Assembly: GCF_017873175.1 (NCBI RefSeq)
Contig: NZ_JAGGJW010000006.1
Coordinates: forward strand, 1-64,000
Direction of reading: 5' to 3'
Length of the DNA: 64,000 nucleotides
DNA from: Neorhizobium petrolearium
Lineage (GTDB): Bacteria; Pseudomonadota; Alphaproteobacteria; Rhizobiales; Rhizobiaceae
The position numbers and the translations under genes are program-made. This document shows, piece after piece, positions 35,473 through 44,491 of the stretch; the first letter of the stretch is position 1, and every line of letters begins with the position of its first letter. Under the pieces are notes generated by a model. The model searched no databases. It saw only the letters and a program-made list of their open reading frames with translations, and had not been told where the DNA came from.

Positions 35473-37230
35473 ATGATTTCCTTTGTCGTCCGATTGAAGA
35501 GGCGCGCTCATTTTATAGTGAGGCGGCGGGACGCCGAAGGACGCGGGGAGTTCATTGGCACCGGTGCCTGCCGGAGGAAACAGGCACGTCAGCGACTGGG
35601 GATTTTGATCGCGGGTTTTTCGGTCGTCTTCTTCCTCATTGGCGCCCGGCTTGTTCAATATGGTATCGCTGATCCCTTAACCACCGCTTCGCTCGGCAGC
35701 CCTACCGTGGTGGCATCACGCCCCGACATAGTCGATCGCAACGGCGCACTTCTTGCGACTGACGTTAACATGGTATCGCTTTATGCGGACCCGCGGCGCA
35801 TCATCGATGCGGACGAGGTCGTGGAGAAGCTCGCGCAGGTTATTCCGAATCTGGATTGGAGCGAAACACACAAACGGCTGCGTTCAGGGACTGCCTTCCA
35901 GTGGTTGAAGCGGCAACTGACGCCTCGGCAACAGGCGGCTGTTCTCGCGCTCGGCATCCCCGGCGTCGGGTTTCGTCCGGAGAAGCGGCGCTTCTATCCG
36001 GGGAATGCAACCGCGTCGCATATTCTAGGCCATGTGAACGTAGACAACCAGGGTCTCGCCGGCATGGAGCGATATCTGGACCAGCAAGGCTTGTCGGATC
36101 TCCGCGCTGCCGGAATGACAGGCGATACGCCGCTGGAGCCAGTTACACTTTCGATCGACATTCGTGTCCAGAACATCGTGCGTGAGGTGGCCGCTACGGC
36201 GATGATCGCCTACAAGGCCGAGGCCGCCGGTGCGGTCATTCTCGATGTCGACACCGGTGAAGTGCTCGCAATGGCCTCGGTGCCCGATTACGATCCGAAC
36301 GAACCGTCGCGAACGCTTCCTGACGGAAACGTGGACAAGGAATACGAAAAGGGCTGGTTCAATCGGGTGAGCAATGCGACCTATGAGATGGGCTCGACAT
36401 TCAAAAGCTTCACTTTGGCGATGGGACTAGACGAAGAGAAGATTACCTTGAATTCCGTTGTCGACGCATCCCGGCCGATCCAACTGGGCGGCTTCACGAT
36501 CAGGGATTTCAAGGGCAAGAACCGGGCGCTGACAATCCCGGAAGTCTTCCAGTATTCATCAAACATCGGCACGGCCGCGATTGCCGATATGGTCGGCATC
36601 GAAGGGCATCAGCAATTTCTGGCAAAGCTCGGGCTCCTGTCAAAGATGAAAACCGAAATGCCCGGTGTCGCAACGCCGACCCAGCCGCGCACATGGAAGA
36701 AAATCAACTCCGTGACGATCTCGTTCGGCCATGGCGTGGCGACCACGCCGTTGCAGACGGCGGTCGCCGCCGCTTCATTGATCAACGGCGGAAGTCTTGT
36801 CCCTCCGACATTTCTTCGCCGTAGTCGCGAGCAGGCGAAACTGCTGTCGCGTACCGTCATAAAGGACAAAACCAGTGCGGACATGCGTTATCTTTACACC
36901 TGGAATGGCCTGAAAGGCTCCGGCCGGAGCGCCCAAGTCGAAGGATTCAACGTAGGTGGCAAAACGGGCACCGCCGACAAGGTGATCAATGGGCGGTACG
37001 CGAACGATATCAACTTCAATGCATTCGTCGCGGCATTTCCGATGGACAGGCCGAAATATGTGGTGCTTTCGATCATCGATGCTCCAAAGACAGGTGAGCA
37101 TAGCGGCCGAACGGCAGCATCCACCGCCGCGCCTATGATCAAGTCGATTATCAGCCGCGCTGCGCCTCTTCTCGGCGTGCAGCCTCGTTTTGGTTCTCCA
37201 GACGCAAGATACTCTTTGTCGGACTACTGA
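35473..37230 (+). CDS. FtsI/PBP3-type penicillin-binding protein (accessory copy)
   Basis: This is a 585-residue class B transpeptidase. It has a short basic cytoplasmic lead and a single membrane anchor at about 44-65 (ending GARLVQYG). A dimerisation/pedestal domain follows, then the transpeptidase domain with Ser308-Thr-Phe-Lys311, Ser362-Ser363-Asn364 and Lys497-Thr-Gly. The TVVASRPDIVDRNG stretch and overall length match alphaproteobacterial FtsI. No mraW, ftsL or mur genes are adjacent, so this is not the dcw-cluster copy but a stand-alone paralogue. The start is by similarity of the N-terminus; the ribosome site is weak. Confidence 0.88.
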   Translation: MISFVVRLKRRAHFIVRRRDAEGRGEFIGTGACRRKQARQRLGILIAGFSVVFFLIGARLVQYGIADPLTTASLGSPTVVASRPDIVDRNGALLATDVNMVSLYADPRRIIDADEVVEKLAQVIPNLDWSETHKRLRSGTAFQWLKRQLTPRQQAAVLALGIPGVGFRPEKRRFYPGNATASHILGHVNVDNQGLAGMERYLDQQGLSDLRAAGMTGDTPLEPVTLSIDIRVQNIVREVAATAMIAYKAEAAGAVILDVDTGEVLAMASVPDYDPNEPSRTLPDGNVDKEYEKGWFNRVSNATYEMGSTFKSFTLAMGLDEEKITLNSVVDASRPIQLGGFTIRDFKGKNRALTIPEVFQYSSNIGTAAIADMVGIEGHQQFLAKLGLLSKMKTEMPGVATPTQPRTWKKINSVTISFGHGVATTPLQTAVAAASLINGGSLVPPTFLRRSREQAKLLSRTVIKDKTSADMRYLYTWNGLKGSGRSAQVEGFNVGGKTGTADKVINGRYANDINFNAFVAAFPMDRPKYVVLSIIDAPKTGEHSGRTAASTAAPMIKSIISRAAPLLGVQPRFGSPDARYSLSDY

Positions 37231-37768
37231 ATTCTTTAATCCTACAGCGGAAGATTTGCTCCGACATAACGAGTGTCCACCTATGGCCCCGCACGGCGGT
37301 CGGTAATGCCCCCTTTCGGTGACAGAGGCAGTTGTTCGCTCTGCCCGAAGCAGACATCGAATTGGTTTTGAGGCGATGGCATCTGTACGCCAGTTGTCAC
37401 CGTTCGGCTCGTTGGCCATTGGCGGCATTCTACCCTTCCCATTCTGAAATTGTGTCGTTTGCGCATCACCTTCCGTCAGGTTGTGGTGAACGCTTGGCAA
37501 TACCGAATTGCTCGGGTATAAACCGCTCACCGCTTAGGATCGAACAAAGGGAGGCGTTGAATGACAGTATCAATCGTCGAAAACCTCCCGTGCGGAATGA
37601 CCCGACACTAGGTCATTTCCATTCGCGGCCCTCCTTGGGCGCGATCAGTGGTTTTCTCTTTTGTCACAGCCCGATGATTTGACGGGATTACTTCGTCTCC
37701 CGCGTGGGCTGTGCGCCTCTCAACTCTCGATTTGAGGACCGGCGCCGACACGGGCCGGGCTAAAGTCA
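37231..37768. other. Intergenic, no recognisable gene
   Basis: These 538 bases lie between the penicillin-binding protein and the ABC exporter. Long frames on the minus strand are shadows or have poor codon use. The segment around 37337-37362 (GCTCTGCCCGAAGCAGACATCG) has a core, GAAGCAGACATCG, close to one in the dispersed repeat seen near 45.98 and 55.63 kb. No terminator with a U-tract was seen after the penicillin-binding protein gene. Confidence 0.4.
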
Positions 37769-39559
37769 ATGACTCGCAAGAAGCTCGATTTTCGTGCCGA
37801 CGCCTATCGCCAGGTGCTCGGCTTTGTTTTTCATCATTGGAGCTATCGACCTGTTTTCGTGGGCGCCATCATCGTGTTGGTGATCGCAAGCACGCTGGCC
37901 GAAGTCATGGTGCCAGTATTTTCCGGCCAGATCGTCGATGCCATTGCCGGCGGCGATGGAGCCGATCGTGCGCTCAGCGCCTTCGTCATCGTTGTCGTGC
38001 TGGGCCTGACCAGCGTGGCGCTGCGCTGGTTAATCTTCACCGGCATTATCCGGATGACGTTGCGCACCATGGCGGATGTGGTCAACAACGGCTTTTACAG
38101 GGTGCAGCGGTTCTCGACCGACTGGCACGCCAACAGCTTTGCCGGCTCGACAGTTCGCAAGATCACCCGCGGAATGTGGGCGCTCGACTCGCTTAACGAC
38201 CTGCTGCTGGTCGCCCTGCTGCCGTCCATCGTCATGCTGGTCGGCGCGAGTATCGTACTCGGCAGCTATTGGCCGGTCATGGGGCTGATCGTGGGGGCGG
38301 GCTCGCTCATCTATGTTGGTGTCACCGTGGCGCTTTCCATGGGGTTCGTTTCGCCGGCCGCAAGACTTGCCAACGCCTGGGACACCAAGCTCGGCGGTGC
38401 GCTGGCGGACGCCATCAGCTGCAACGCAGTGGTCAAGGCCTTCGGCGCCGAGAAGCGCGAAGAGGCACGGCTGAGCCAGGTGTTGGCCAGATGGGACAGT
38501 CGCACGCGACGGACATGGAAGCGCGGCACTACGAGCGGCACGATCCAGGGTTTCATGATGGTCACAATGCAGGCGGGGATTTTGGGGACGGGCCTGATCA
38601 TGTGGCGGCAGGGGCTGGCCACACCCGGTGACATCACGTTCGTGCTGGCAATGTTCTTCGTTCTGCAGGGCTATCTTCGCAACGTAGGCCAGGACATCCG
38701 TAACTTGCAGCGGGCCGTCAACGACATGGAAGAACTGGTGCTGCTCGACAAGATGCCGCTCGGCATTGAGGACAAGCCGCACGCCGTGCCGATCGAGATT
38801 GGCGCGGGCGAGATTGTCTTCGATCGCGTCACCTTTCAATACGGCGCTCATCCAAATCCTCTATACGAGGACTTTTCCGTCACCATCAAACCGGGCGAGC
38901 GCGTCGGTCTGGTGGGGCATTCGGGCTCGGGTAAGACAACCTTCGTCAAGCTCATTCAGCGTCTCTATGACGTAAATTCTGGCTCGATTCGTATCGATGG
39001 ACAGGATGTCGCCGAGGTCATGCAATCGAGCCTGCGCGGCCAGATCGCCATCGTGCAGCAGGAGCCCATCCTGTTCCACCGGACGCTGGCGGAAAACATC
39101 GCTTATGGCAGGCCGAATGCTTCGCGGCGCGAAATCGAAAAGGCTGCGAAACAGGCCAATGCGCACGAGTTCATTATGGATCTTCCCAAGGGCTATGAGA
39201 CGATGGTCGGCGAACGCGGGGTGAAGCTATCGGGGGGCGAGCGTCAGCGTGTCGCCATCGCCCGTGCCTTTCTCGCCGACGCGCCGGTGCTGATCCTGGA
39301 CGAGGCGACATCGAGCCTTGATAGCGAGAGCGAAGTCCAGATCCAGCAGGCCATGGAACGCCTGATGGACGGCCGCACAACGCTGGTAATCGCCCATCGT
39401 CTCTCCACGGTGCGGGCGCTGGACCGGCTGCTGGTCTTCGACAAAGGCAAGATTGTCGAAGAAGGCGACCATCAGGCACTGATCCGGCTCAATAAGGGGA
39501 TCTATCGCCGGTTGTTCGAGCGGCAGGCGCTGGAACTGACCAAGGGTCTGGTGGCGTAG
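37769..39559 (+). CDS. ABC exporter, fused membrane and ATPase domains (MsbA-like)
   Basis: This is a 596-residue half-transporter. The N-terminal six-helix exporter domain (about 30-330) is followed by an ATPase with Walker A GHSGSGKTT, Q-loop VQQEP, signature LSGGERQR, Walker B LILDEATSSLD and H-loop AHRLS. It would act as a homodimer exporting lipid, peptide or drug. It is a single gene with a clear stem-loop 18 nt after its stop. The adjacent penicillin-binding protein hints at an envelope role, but the spacing is too wide for an operon. Confidence 0.9.
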   Translation: MTRKKLDFRADAYRQVLGFVFHHWSYRPVFVGAIIVLVIASTLAEVMVPVFSGQIVDAIAGGDGADRALSAFVIVVVLGLTSVALRWLIFTGIIRMTLRTMADVVNNGFYRVQRFSTDWHANSFAGSTVRKITRGMWALDSLNDLLLVALLPSIVMLVGASIVLGSYWPVMGLIVGAGSLIYVGVTVALSMGFVSPAARLANAWDTKLGGALADAISCNAVVKAFGAEKREEARLSQVLARWDSRTRRTWKRGTTSGTIQGFMMVTMQAGILGTGLIMWRQGLATPGDITFVLAMFFVLQGYLRNVGQDIRNLQRAVNDMEELVLLDKMPLGIEDKPHAVPIEIGAGEIVFDRVTFQYGAHPNPLYEDFSVTIKPGERVGLVGHSGSGKTTFVKLIQRLYDVNSGSIRIDGQDVAEVMQSSLRGQIAIVQQEPILFHRTLAENIAYGRPNASRREIEKAAKQANAHEFIMDLPKGYETMVGERGVKLSGGERQRVAIARAFLADAPVLILDEATSSLDSESEVQIQQAMERLMDGRTTLVIAHRLSTVRALDRLLVFDKGKIVEEGDHQALIRLNKGIYRRLFERQALELTKGLVA

Positions 39560-39577
39560 GCCGACATCTCAACAAAC

Positions 39578-39608
39578 GAAACGCCAGGGCCGACTCATCT
39601 GGCGTTTC
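39578..39608. terminator. Stem-loop terminator after ABC exporter
   Basis: GAAACGCCAG (39578-39587) and CTGGCGTTTC (39599-39608) form a perfect 10-bp stem with an 11-nt loop. The A-rich lead and TTTC end give a short U-run on either strand, so it can serve the exporter and possibly the convergent kinase gene. Confidence 0.7.
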
Positions 39609-39670
39609 CAACGCACTACAGCAAGATTGCGCCCTCTGAGCGGACGACATTCCCCTCTTCCACTTTAGGT

Positions 39671-40204
39671 CTACCTCAGCCGGAAACGCCCGCTTTCCAC
39701 TGCCTGACGGATGGAATTGCAGGTTTCGTCAGCGCTCATGCCTGCCACCGACAGCAAATGGCCTTCCAGTACGCCCAAATTGGCGAACTGCTGGTGGAGC
39801 GCGGAAATTGGAATGGGATCGGAAAGGGAGGCGCCGCCTCGTTGGCGGCATCGTCTGATTGCCTCCTCCAGATCCGGACGAAGGACGATATAGTGCAGGA
39901 CCGCTCCGATATTTCGGAACGCGTCTAAAAACCAGGGCCCAATGATGCCATCCACCAGCACGAAGTAGCCGCCCTTCGCATAGCGGGCAGCAGCTCCGGC
40001 CAGCACATCGATCACTGTTGTATTCTGGTCATGGGCCTCGGGATGCCACGGTGGAATCGAGCCTGCCTTGATGAAATGCCAGAAGTCGTCCGAATGCAGG
40101 TGGACCTTCGGGCTGCCGGGCAGGTGCGCGATGCTGTTCGCCGCGGTCGTTTTGCCTGAACCAGGTGTTCCGGTCAGGATAAGGATTTCTCCGGATATGA
40201 ACAT
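39671..40204 (-). CDS. P-loop kinase / AAA-type ATPase (AAA_33-like)
   Basis: The 177-residue protein has Walker A GTPGSGKTT at 12-20, then LHSDDFWHFI (a substrate aspartate after the P-loop, as in small-molecule kinases), and a LID-like RRCRQRGG stretch near 125. It resembles shikimate/gluconate-type kinases and zeta-toxin-like phosphotransferases grouped as AAA_33. ATG 40204 is chosen because the Walker A then starts at the usual distance; a frame from TTG 40318 adds an atypical tail. It is a single gene, divergent from the TRAP operon. The substrate is unknown. Confidence 0.75.
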   Translation of the reverse strand: MFISGEILILTGTPGSGKTTAANSIAHLPGSPKVHLHSDDFWHFIKAGSIPPWHPEAHDQNTTVIDVLAGAAARYAKGGYFVLVDGIIGPWFLDAFRNIGAVLHYIVLRPDLEEAIRRCRQRGGASLSDPIPISALHQQFANLGVLEGHLLSVAGMSADETCNSIRQAVESGRFRLR

Positions 40205-40311
40205 CTTACGCTCGTGGTCTGGTCTTCTAGCCGCATGGGACGGCCTTGTATGCGAACATGCCGCTACGCGCGACTCTACCTTGCAAAGAGACTCGCAGAG
40301 AATTATTGCCG

Positions 40312-40340
40312 TTGACAAATTTTAAGCCTAAAGGATTATA
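40312..40340 (+). promoter_or_regulatory. Near-consensus sigma-70 promoter of TRAP operon
   Basis: TTGACA (40312-40317), a 17-nt spacer and ATTATA (40335-40340) lie 34 nt upstream of the dctQ-like ATG. Perfect -35 and spacing and a 5/6 -10 box make this the clearest housekeeping promoter in the window. The transcription start would fall near 40347. It overlaps the upstream part of the divergent kinase gene. Confidence 0.7.
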
Positions 40341-40373
40341 CCGCAATAAACATGTCTAGTGGGTGAACCTCTT

Positions 40374-40862
40374 ATGATCGGCGCTCGGTTCAGAGCGGCG
40401 CTGAGTGGAGTTATGGCGTTCGCCGGAGCGATCGCAGCACTCTCCTTCGGCTTGCTCGCTCTTTCAGTTATCCTAGACGTTCTCGGACGCAATCTCGGCC
40501 TTTTGAGTTGGCCGTGGCTTAACGAGGTCACCGAATATCTCATCACAGTCGGCACCTTCGCGGGAGCGCCCTGGGTCCTGCATCACAATGGGCATGTGAA
40601 TGTGGACGTCTTGCTGCGGGTCGTGAGCAAGGACACAGCGTCGGCGATGATCAAGATCTGCTTCGTGGTCGGAATCGTCGTCTCGCTCGGCCTCACCTGG
40701 CTCGCCGTCGCCACTCTTCTCGACAGTTATAATGCCGGCTCCTTGGTCTTCAAAACCCTCGTTTTCCCGGAATGGTATCTGATGCTGCCGGTGATTTGGT
40801 GCTTTGGCCTCTGCGGTCTGGAGTTCCTTTCGAAGCTGCTGCAAGCAGGAGAGACCGTATGA
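40374..40862 (+). CDS. TRAP transporter small permease (DctQ type)
   Basis: This is a 162-residue membrane protein with four helices and the DctQ signature R-x-x-x-x-x-x-x-x-W-x-x-E (LGLLSWPWLNEVTEYLI) after helix 1, then WVLHHNGHVNVDVL. It forms the membrane part of a sodium-driven binding-protein-dependent importer with the next two genes. ATG 40374 is chosen; an in-frame GTG at 40359 lacks a ribosome site. Its stop overlaps the DctM ATG (ATGA). Confidence 0.88.
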   Translation: MIGARFRAALSGVMAFAGAIAALSFGLLALSVILDVLGRNLGLLSWPWLNEVTEYLITVGTFAGAPWVLHHNGHVNVDVLLRVVSKDTASAMIKICFVVGIVVSLGLTWLAVATLLDSYNAGSLVFKTLVFPEWYLMLPVIWCFGLCGLEFLSKLLQAGETV

Positions 40863-42172
40863 TCTGGTGGCAGACACTTCTTCTGCTGATTGGCCTACTT
40901 GCTCTACAATTTGCCATCGGTACACCGGTTGCATTCGCATTTCTCGGCGCAAACCTCGTGGGTGCATGGATATTCCTGGGCGGCGAAGCCGGCCTGATGC
41001 AATTGACGCGCAATGCCTCGCTCGCAGTGAACTCTTTTGCGCTTGCCCCGATTCCACTCTTCATTTTGATGGGTGAGCTGCTTTTCCATACGGGTCTTGC
41101 CTATAGGGCGATCGATGCGGTGGAGAAGCTACTCGTCAGACTTCCCGCGCGTCTGTCTTGCGTCTCCGTCGTGGGCGGAACGGCATTCGCTGCGCTTTCC
41201 GGTTCTTCGATTGCCAATACAGCGATGCTGGGCGGTACGCTGTCGCAGGAAATGATCAAGCGCGGCTATTCGACCACGCTTGCCCTCGGGCCGACGATGG
41301 CAGTGGGTGGTATCGCCGTCCTTATTCCGCCGTCGGCGCTCGCGGTCATGCTAGGATCGCTCTCGGGCATTTCCATATCCCAATTGCTGATCGGTGGGAT
41401 CGTGCCCGGCCTCCTGATGGCGGTGTCGTTCCTGGCCTTCGTCATCATCGTGGCACAGATGGTCCCATCGTCGGCGCCGCGCGAAGATGTCAGAACGATC
41501 CCTCCGCTTAAAGAGCGGATCATGCCGTTCGTGCGTGATGTCCTACCGCTTTCGGGAATTTTCATTGCCGTTGTAGGCGGAATGCTTGCCGGTATCGCAA
41601 CGCCCACGGAATCGGCGGCGCTGGGCTCGGCGGCCGCCTTGATCGCTACGATAGGCTATCGCACCCTGACCCCGGCCAACTTCATCAAGTCGATGGTCGA
41701 AACGGCCAAGGTTTCCATCTCGATCCTGTTCATCATCGTGGCGTCGACGACGTTCTCGCAGATTCTATCCTTTTCTGGGGCAACCACCGGCTTCATCGGG
41801 CTGATCGAAGCTTTCGACCCAAGCCCCGCCATTTTAGTGGCGATGATGCTGCTCATCATCCTGATCCTTGGCTGCTTCATAGATCAGATCTCGATCATGA
41901 TGATTACGCTTCCTTTCTTCATGCCGCTGGCGCAAGCGGCGGGCGTTGAGCCGGTCTGGCTCGGCTTGATGATGCTGGTGGCCATTGAGCTTGGATTGCT
42001 GACGCCACCATTCGGTATCCTGCTGATGGTGATGCAGGGCGTTAGCCGCGATACGGCGCTCCCCAAGATCTACCGGGCTGCCGCACCTTTTATCCTTATC
42101 GAACTCGTCATTCTGGCACTCATGTTCATGGCACCGGACCTGACGCTTTTGCTGCCCAATCTTCTCAAATAG
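40859..42172 (+). CDS. TRAP transporter large permease (DctM type)
   Basis: This is a 437-residue membrane protein with about 12 helices. The FALAPIPLFILMGELLFHTG motif early in the protein and the TPPFGILLMVMQGV motif near the end are typical of DctM/SiaM. It drives uptake with the sodium gradient. Its ATG overlaps the dctQ stop; the binding protein follows 18 nt later. Confidence 0.93.
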   Translation: MIWWQTLLLLIGLLALQFAIGTPVAFAFLGANLVGAWIFLGGEAGLMQLTRNASLAVNSFALAPIPLFILMGELLFHTGLAYRAIDAVEKLLVRLPARLSCVSVVGGTAFAALSGSSIANTAMLGGTLSQEMIKRGYSTTLALGPTMAVGGIAVLIPPSALAVMLGSLSGISISQLLIGGIVPGLLMAVSFLAFVIIVAQMVPSSAPREDVRTIPPLKERIMPFVRDVLPLSGIFIAVVGGMLAGIATPTESAALGSAAALIATIGYRTLTPANFIKSMVETAKVSISILFIIVASTTFSQILSFSGATTGFIGLIEAFDPSPAILVAMMLLIILILGCFIDQISIMMITLPFFMPLAQAAGVEPVWLGLMMLVAIELGLLTPPFGILLMVMQGVSRDTALPKIYRAAAPFILIELVILALMFMAPDLTLLLPNLLK

Positions 42173-42190
42173 AAAACAAGGGAACCCTCC

Positions 42191-43159
42191 ATGAGACAAC
42201 GCGCACTGTCCGCTCTCTTTGCAATGATGGCCACTCTGAGCGCCGCCGTGCCCGCCGCGGCAGACGAGGTCGTGCTCCGGGCTATCTCCGCTTTTCAGAA
42301 GGGCACGACTTTTTTCACGCCTTTCGACGCCTTTGTTAAGAGCGTGAATGAGAACGGGAAGGGCAAAGTTCGCATCAACCTGGTTGGCGGTCCGGATGCC
42401 ATGCCTCCCTTCGAGGTTGGCAACGCGCTTCGCGGCGGCGTAATCGACCTTGCCAACACGACTGCCGTCTATCACGCAAATCTGGTTCCGGAAGGTCTGG
42501 CGATGACGCTGACGGATCTGTCCATGGCCGACTTGCGTTCAAACGGCGGCTACGCCCTGCTGGACGAGATTCATATGAAAAAGGCCAATATCCACTGGTT
42601 GGGCCGGCTGGTTCAAAACATGAACTACCATATCTACATGTCGAAATATCCTGACAATCTGGAGTTCAAGGGTCTGAAGATCCGCTCGGCGCCGACCTAC
42701 AAAGCCTTCTTTGACGGTCTTGGGATCGCTCCGATGCAAACGGCGGCCGGCGAAGTCTTCACCGCACTGGAGCGCGGCACGATTGATGGTTACGCTTGGC
42801 CGTCCGTCGGCGTGTTCGATCTCGGCTGGCAGGAGAAGACAGCAGCGCGTATTGATCCGGGCTTCTATCAGGTCGAGACAGGTATCTATATTAGCGGAAG
42901 CGCATGGAAGAAGCTGACCGCCGAGCAGAGGGCAGTTCTTGAGGAGGAAATGCTCAAGGCGGAAGCCGCGTCCGCTGCATACAGGGATATGGCGAAGGAA
43001 GAATTCAAGCGCCAAGAAAAGGCTGGAATTCGCACGTTCGCGCTCGACGACACCAAAGCCAAAGCTTTCACCGACATGGCTCAGGAAGAGGGGTGGAAGC
43101 CCGTCGTCGCCGCCAGCCCCGTTGAGGGCGCCAAGCTGCGTGAGTTGTTCGCCAAGTAA
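42191..43159 (+). CDS. TRAP transporter substrate-binding protein (DctP type)
   Basis: This is a 322-residue periplasmic protein. The signal peptide ends near residue 24 (PAAA). The mature part has the DctP core: GLKIRSAPTYKAFFDGLGIAP in the middle (the ligand-carboxylate arginine is in KIRS), then ALERGTIDG. TRAP ligands are usually organic acids such as C4-dicarboxylates, sialic acid or ketoacids; this one cannot be specified. Last gene of the TRAP operon. Confidence 0.92.
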   Translation: MRQRALSALFAMMATLSAAVPAAADEVVLRAISAFQKGTTFFTPFDAFVKSVNENGKGKVRINLVGGPDAMPPFEVGNALRGGVIDLANTTAVYHANLVPEGLAMTLTDLSMADLRSNGGYALLDEIHMKKANIHWLGRLVQNMNYHIYMSKYPDNLEFKGLKIRSAPTYKAFFDGLGIAPMQTAAGEVFTALERGTIDGYAWPSVGVFDLGWQEKTAARIDPGFYQVETGIYISGSAWKKLTAEQRAVLEEEMLKAEAASAAYRDMAKEEFKRQEKAGIRTFALDDTKAKAFTDMAQEEGWKPVVAASPVEGAKLRELFAK

Positions 43160-43171
43160 GCGAACGCCCAG

Positions 43172-43204
43172 AAAAAGGACGAGACATGGTTAATGCTCTC
43201 GTCC
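43172..43204. terminator. Stem-loop terminator, U-tract on minus strand
   Basis: GGACGAGA (43177-43184) and TCTCGTCC (43197-43204) form a perfect 8-bp stem. The AAAAA before it gives a UUUUU tail on the minus strand. It therefore terminates the minus-strand gene ending at 43234 and can also stop the TRAP operon coming from the left. Confidence 0.65.
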
Positions 43205-43233
43205 GGTAGCTGGATTGCTTTGGAAGGCAAGCC

Positions 43234-43572
43234 TCAGCTTCTCGGGAATACCGCCAGGCATAGGAAGGCAAGGGCTGCCGCGAGGCAGCTTGCCATAGGG
43301 AGCGGCCACCAACCCAAACTGAGGAAGTAGGCTGTGGCAGCGGTACCCGCGGCCGTGAAACCGAGAATCGCCGCCACGACCAATGCGGCGCCGCGAGAAT
43401 GATCGCCCTTCGAGGCAAGGATGGCTTGATGGAAGCCGATCGGCCCCCGGATGCCAAATGCCCCGTTCGTCAGAATCCACAGGGGCACAAGTACGATGAG
43501 ACCGCCACCGCCGGTTCCAACATTGGGAAAGCCAGTCTGGCGGTTTACGGCGGCTTGCGGCGCATAACGCAC
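43234..43572 (-). CDS. Small hypothetical membrane protein, possibly 5'-truncated
   Basis: This is an about 112-residue frame with three hydrophobic segments (VLVPLWIL, AALVVAAILGF and the last 40 residues). A conserved-looking NGAFGIRGPIGFHQAILASKG loop lies between the first and second. Similar small rhizobial membrane proteins carry such an FG-x-RGP-x-x-FH loop, but no function is known. GTG 43572 is a guess; TTG 43602 is also open and neither has a ribosome site. The gene may have lost its true 5' end to the nearby integrase insertion. The U-tailed terminator just after its stop supports a real transcript. Confidence 0.5.
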   Translation of the reverse strand: MRYAPQAAVNRQTGFPNVGTGGGGLIVLVPLWILTNGAFGIRGPIGFHQAILASKGDHSRGAALVVAAILGFTAAGTAATAYFLSLGWWPLPMASCLAAALAFLCLAVFPRS

Positions 43573-43703
43573 GACAATATTAAATAATTGATTTTTAGAC
43601 AAAAATACTGTTTTTCTTGGTGTGCAGGCGATTGGCCGCCGAGTCCAAAATTACGCCGATTTACATCCGCGTGGCGACATGGTTGCGACACGGAAACGGA
43701 TGA

Positions 43704-43873
43704 ATGGCCACCGAGAAGATCACAAAACGGCTTGTTGACGGCTTGCGCCCAGAGGCGCGCCTTTACGCTGTTTACGATACCGAACTGAAGGGTTTCGGGG
43801 TGCGGGTCATGCCATCCGGCCTATGTCCCTATTTCATAGAATACCGGCCTGATGGTGGCGGACGCAATGTCAC
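43704..43873 (+). pseudogene. Integrase N-terminal fragment (arm-binding, DUF4102-like)
   Basis: ATG 43704 opens a frame reading ITKRLVDGLRPEARLYAVYD, then T-E-L-K-GFGVRVMPSG, then FIEYRPDGGGRN. This is the N-terminal arm-type DNA-binding domain of tyrosine integrases. After about 56 codons it stops matching, where a MerR stump on the other strand begins (about 43875). The catalytic domain is gone. This marks a site where an integrative element inserted and was later cut away. Confidence 0.7.
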
Positions 43874-43874
43874 C

Positions 43875-43949
43875 AAGACCGATCCGTTCATAGTAACGAA
43901 TGGTGTAGGCCGACAATCCCGAACTCTTTGCCAGCTCGCCAATCTTCAT
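43875..43949 (-). pseudogene. MerR-family regulator stump (first 25 codons)
   Basis: The minus strand from ATG 43949 reads MKIGELAKSSGLSAYTIRYY followed by ERIGL, the exact opening helix-turn-helix of MerR-type activators. It then runs into the reverse side of the integrase fragment. The rest of the gene is lost. Its promoter/operator is still present upstream. Confidence 0.8.
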
Positions 43950-43989
43950 CAACGCCATTCTTTCGTCACGACGCCCAGAAAGCTACGGG

Positions 43990-44009
43990 TTAGAGTGTGC
44001 TCTAAGTCA
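43990..44009 (-). promoter_or_regulatory. MerR-type operator/promoter left from the lost gene
   Basis: On the minus strand TTGACT overlaps the palindrome TTAGAGCACACTCTAA (43990-44005), which sits where a MerR regulator distorts the -35/-10 spacer. This layout is standard for small-molecule or metal-responsive MerR promoters. It lies about 40 nt upstream of the MerR stump. Confidence 0.65.
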
Positions 44010-44491
44010 ATAGGGAAATGACCCGTTTTCGTGTCGCGAGAATGCAACCTTTCACGACCGCGTTTTCCGAGATATCTGATGCCCGTTTGGGGCCGACAGG
44101 CGCAATCCGCTCCGCCCCCCATGCCGGTCGTTCGCACCACCCGCATTAGTTCTTGGAAGCTGTCGGTCTGCTGTTCGAGCGGTCTCCGGAACGCGGCCGT
44201 TAGGTGACTTCGACAATGATAGAACGCCCAACAATGAGCCTCAGACAGCGTCAATAGCCTCGCAAGCATCCGTAGGACGAGCGTTTTCAGCGAACTCGTT
44301 TCGGTATCGGCGCGCCGATCTCCAACGGCCTCGGCATTTCGCTGCATTGTAGGAACAACAGAGACCGACTTCACGTTTTGAAATGAACGGTCACCGAAAA
44401 TGAGTTCCCATTCTGTGCCAGTGCGGCCATGTCTTTGTGAAAGCTCGTATGAGCCATCGCTCGACGACACACGAATCAAAGAGCTGACAGC
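44010..44491. other. No recognisable gene upstream of the FabMG-like gene
   Basis: About 480 bases remain between the MerR operator and ATG 44492. The MerR operator would normally face a divergent or downstream target gene, but the frames here on both strands have no motif I know. The last 100 bases may contain the promoter of the next gene. Confidence 0.4.

Noticed and set aside
36775..37530. 251-codon minus-strand frame after the penicillin-binding protein
   Set aside because: Mostly antisense to the transpeptidase domain, with irregular amino-acid composition.
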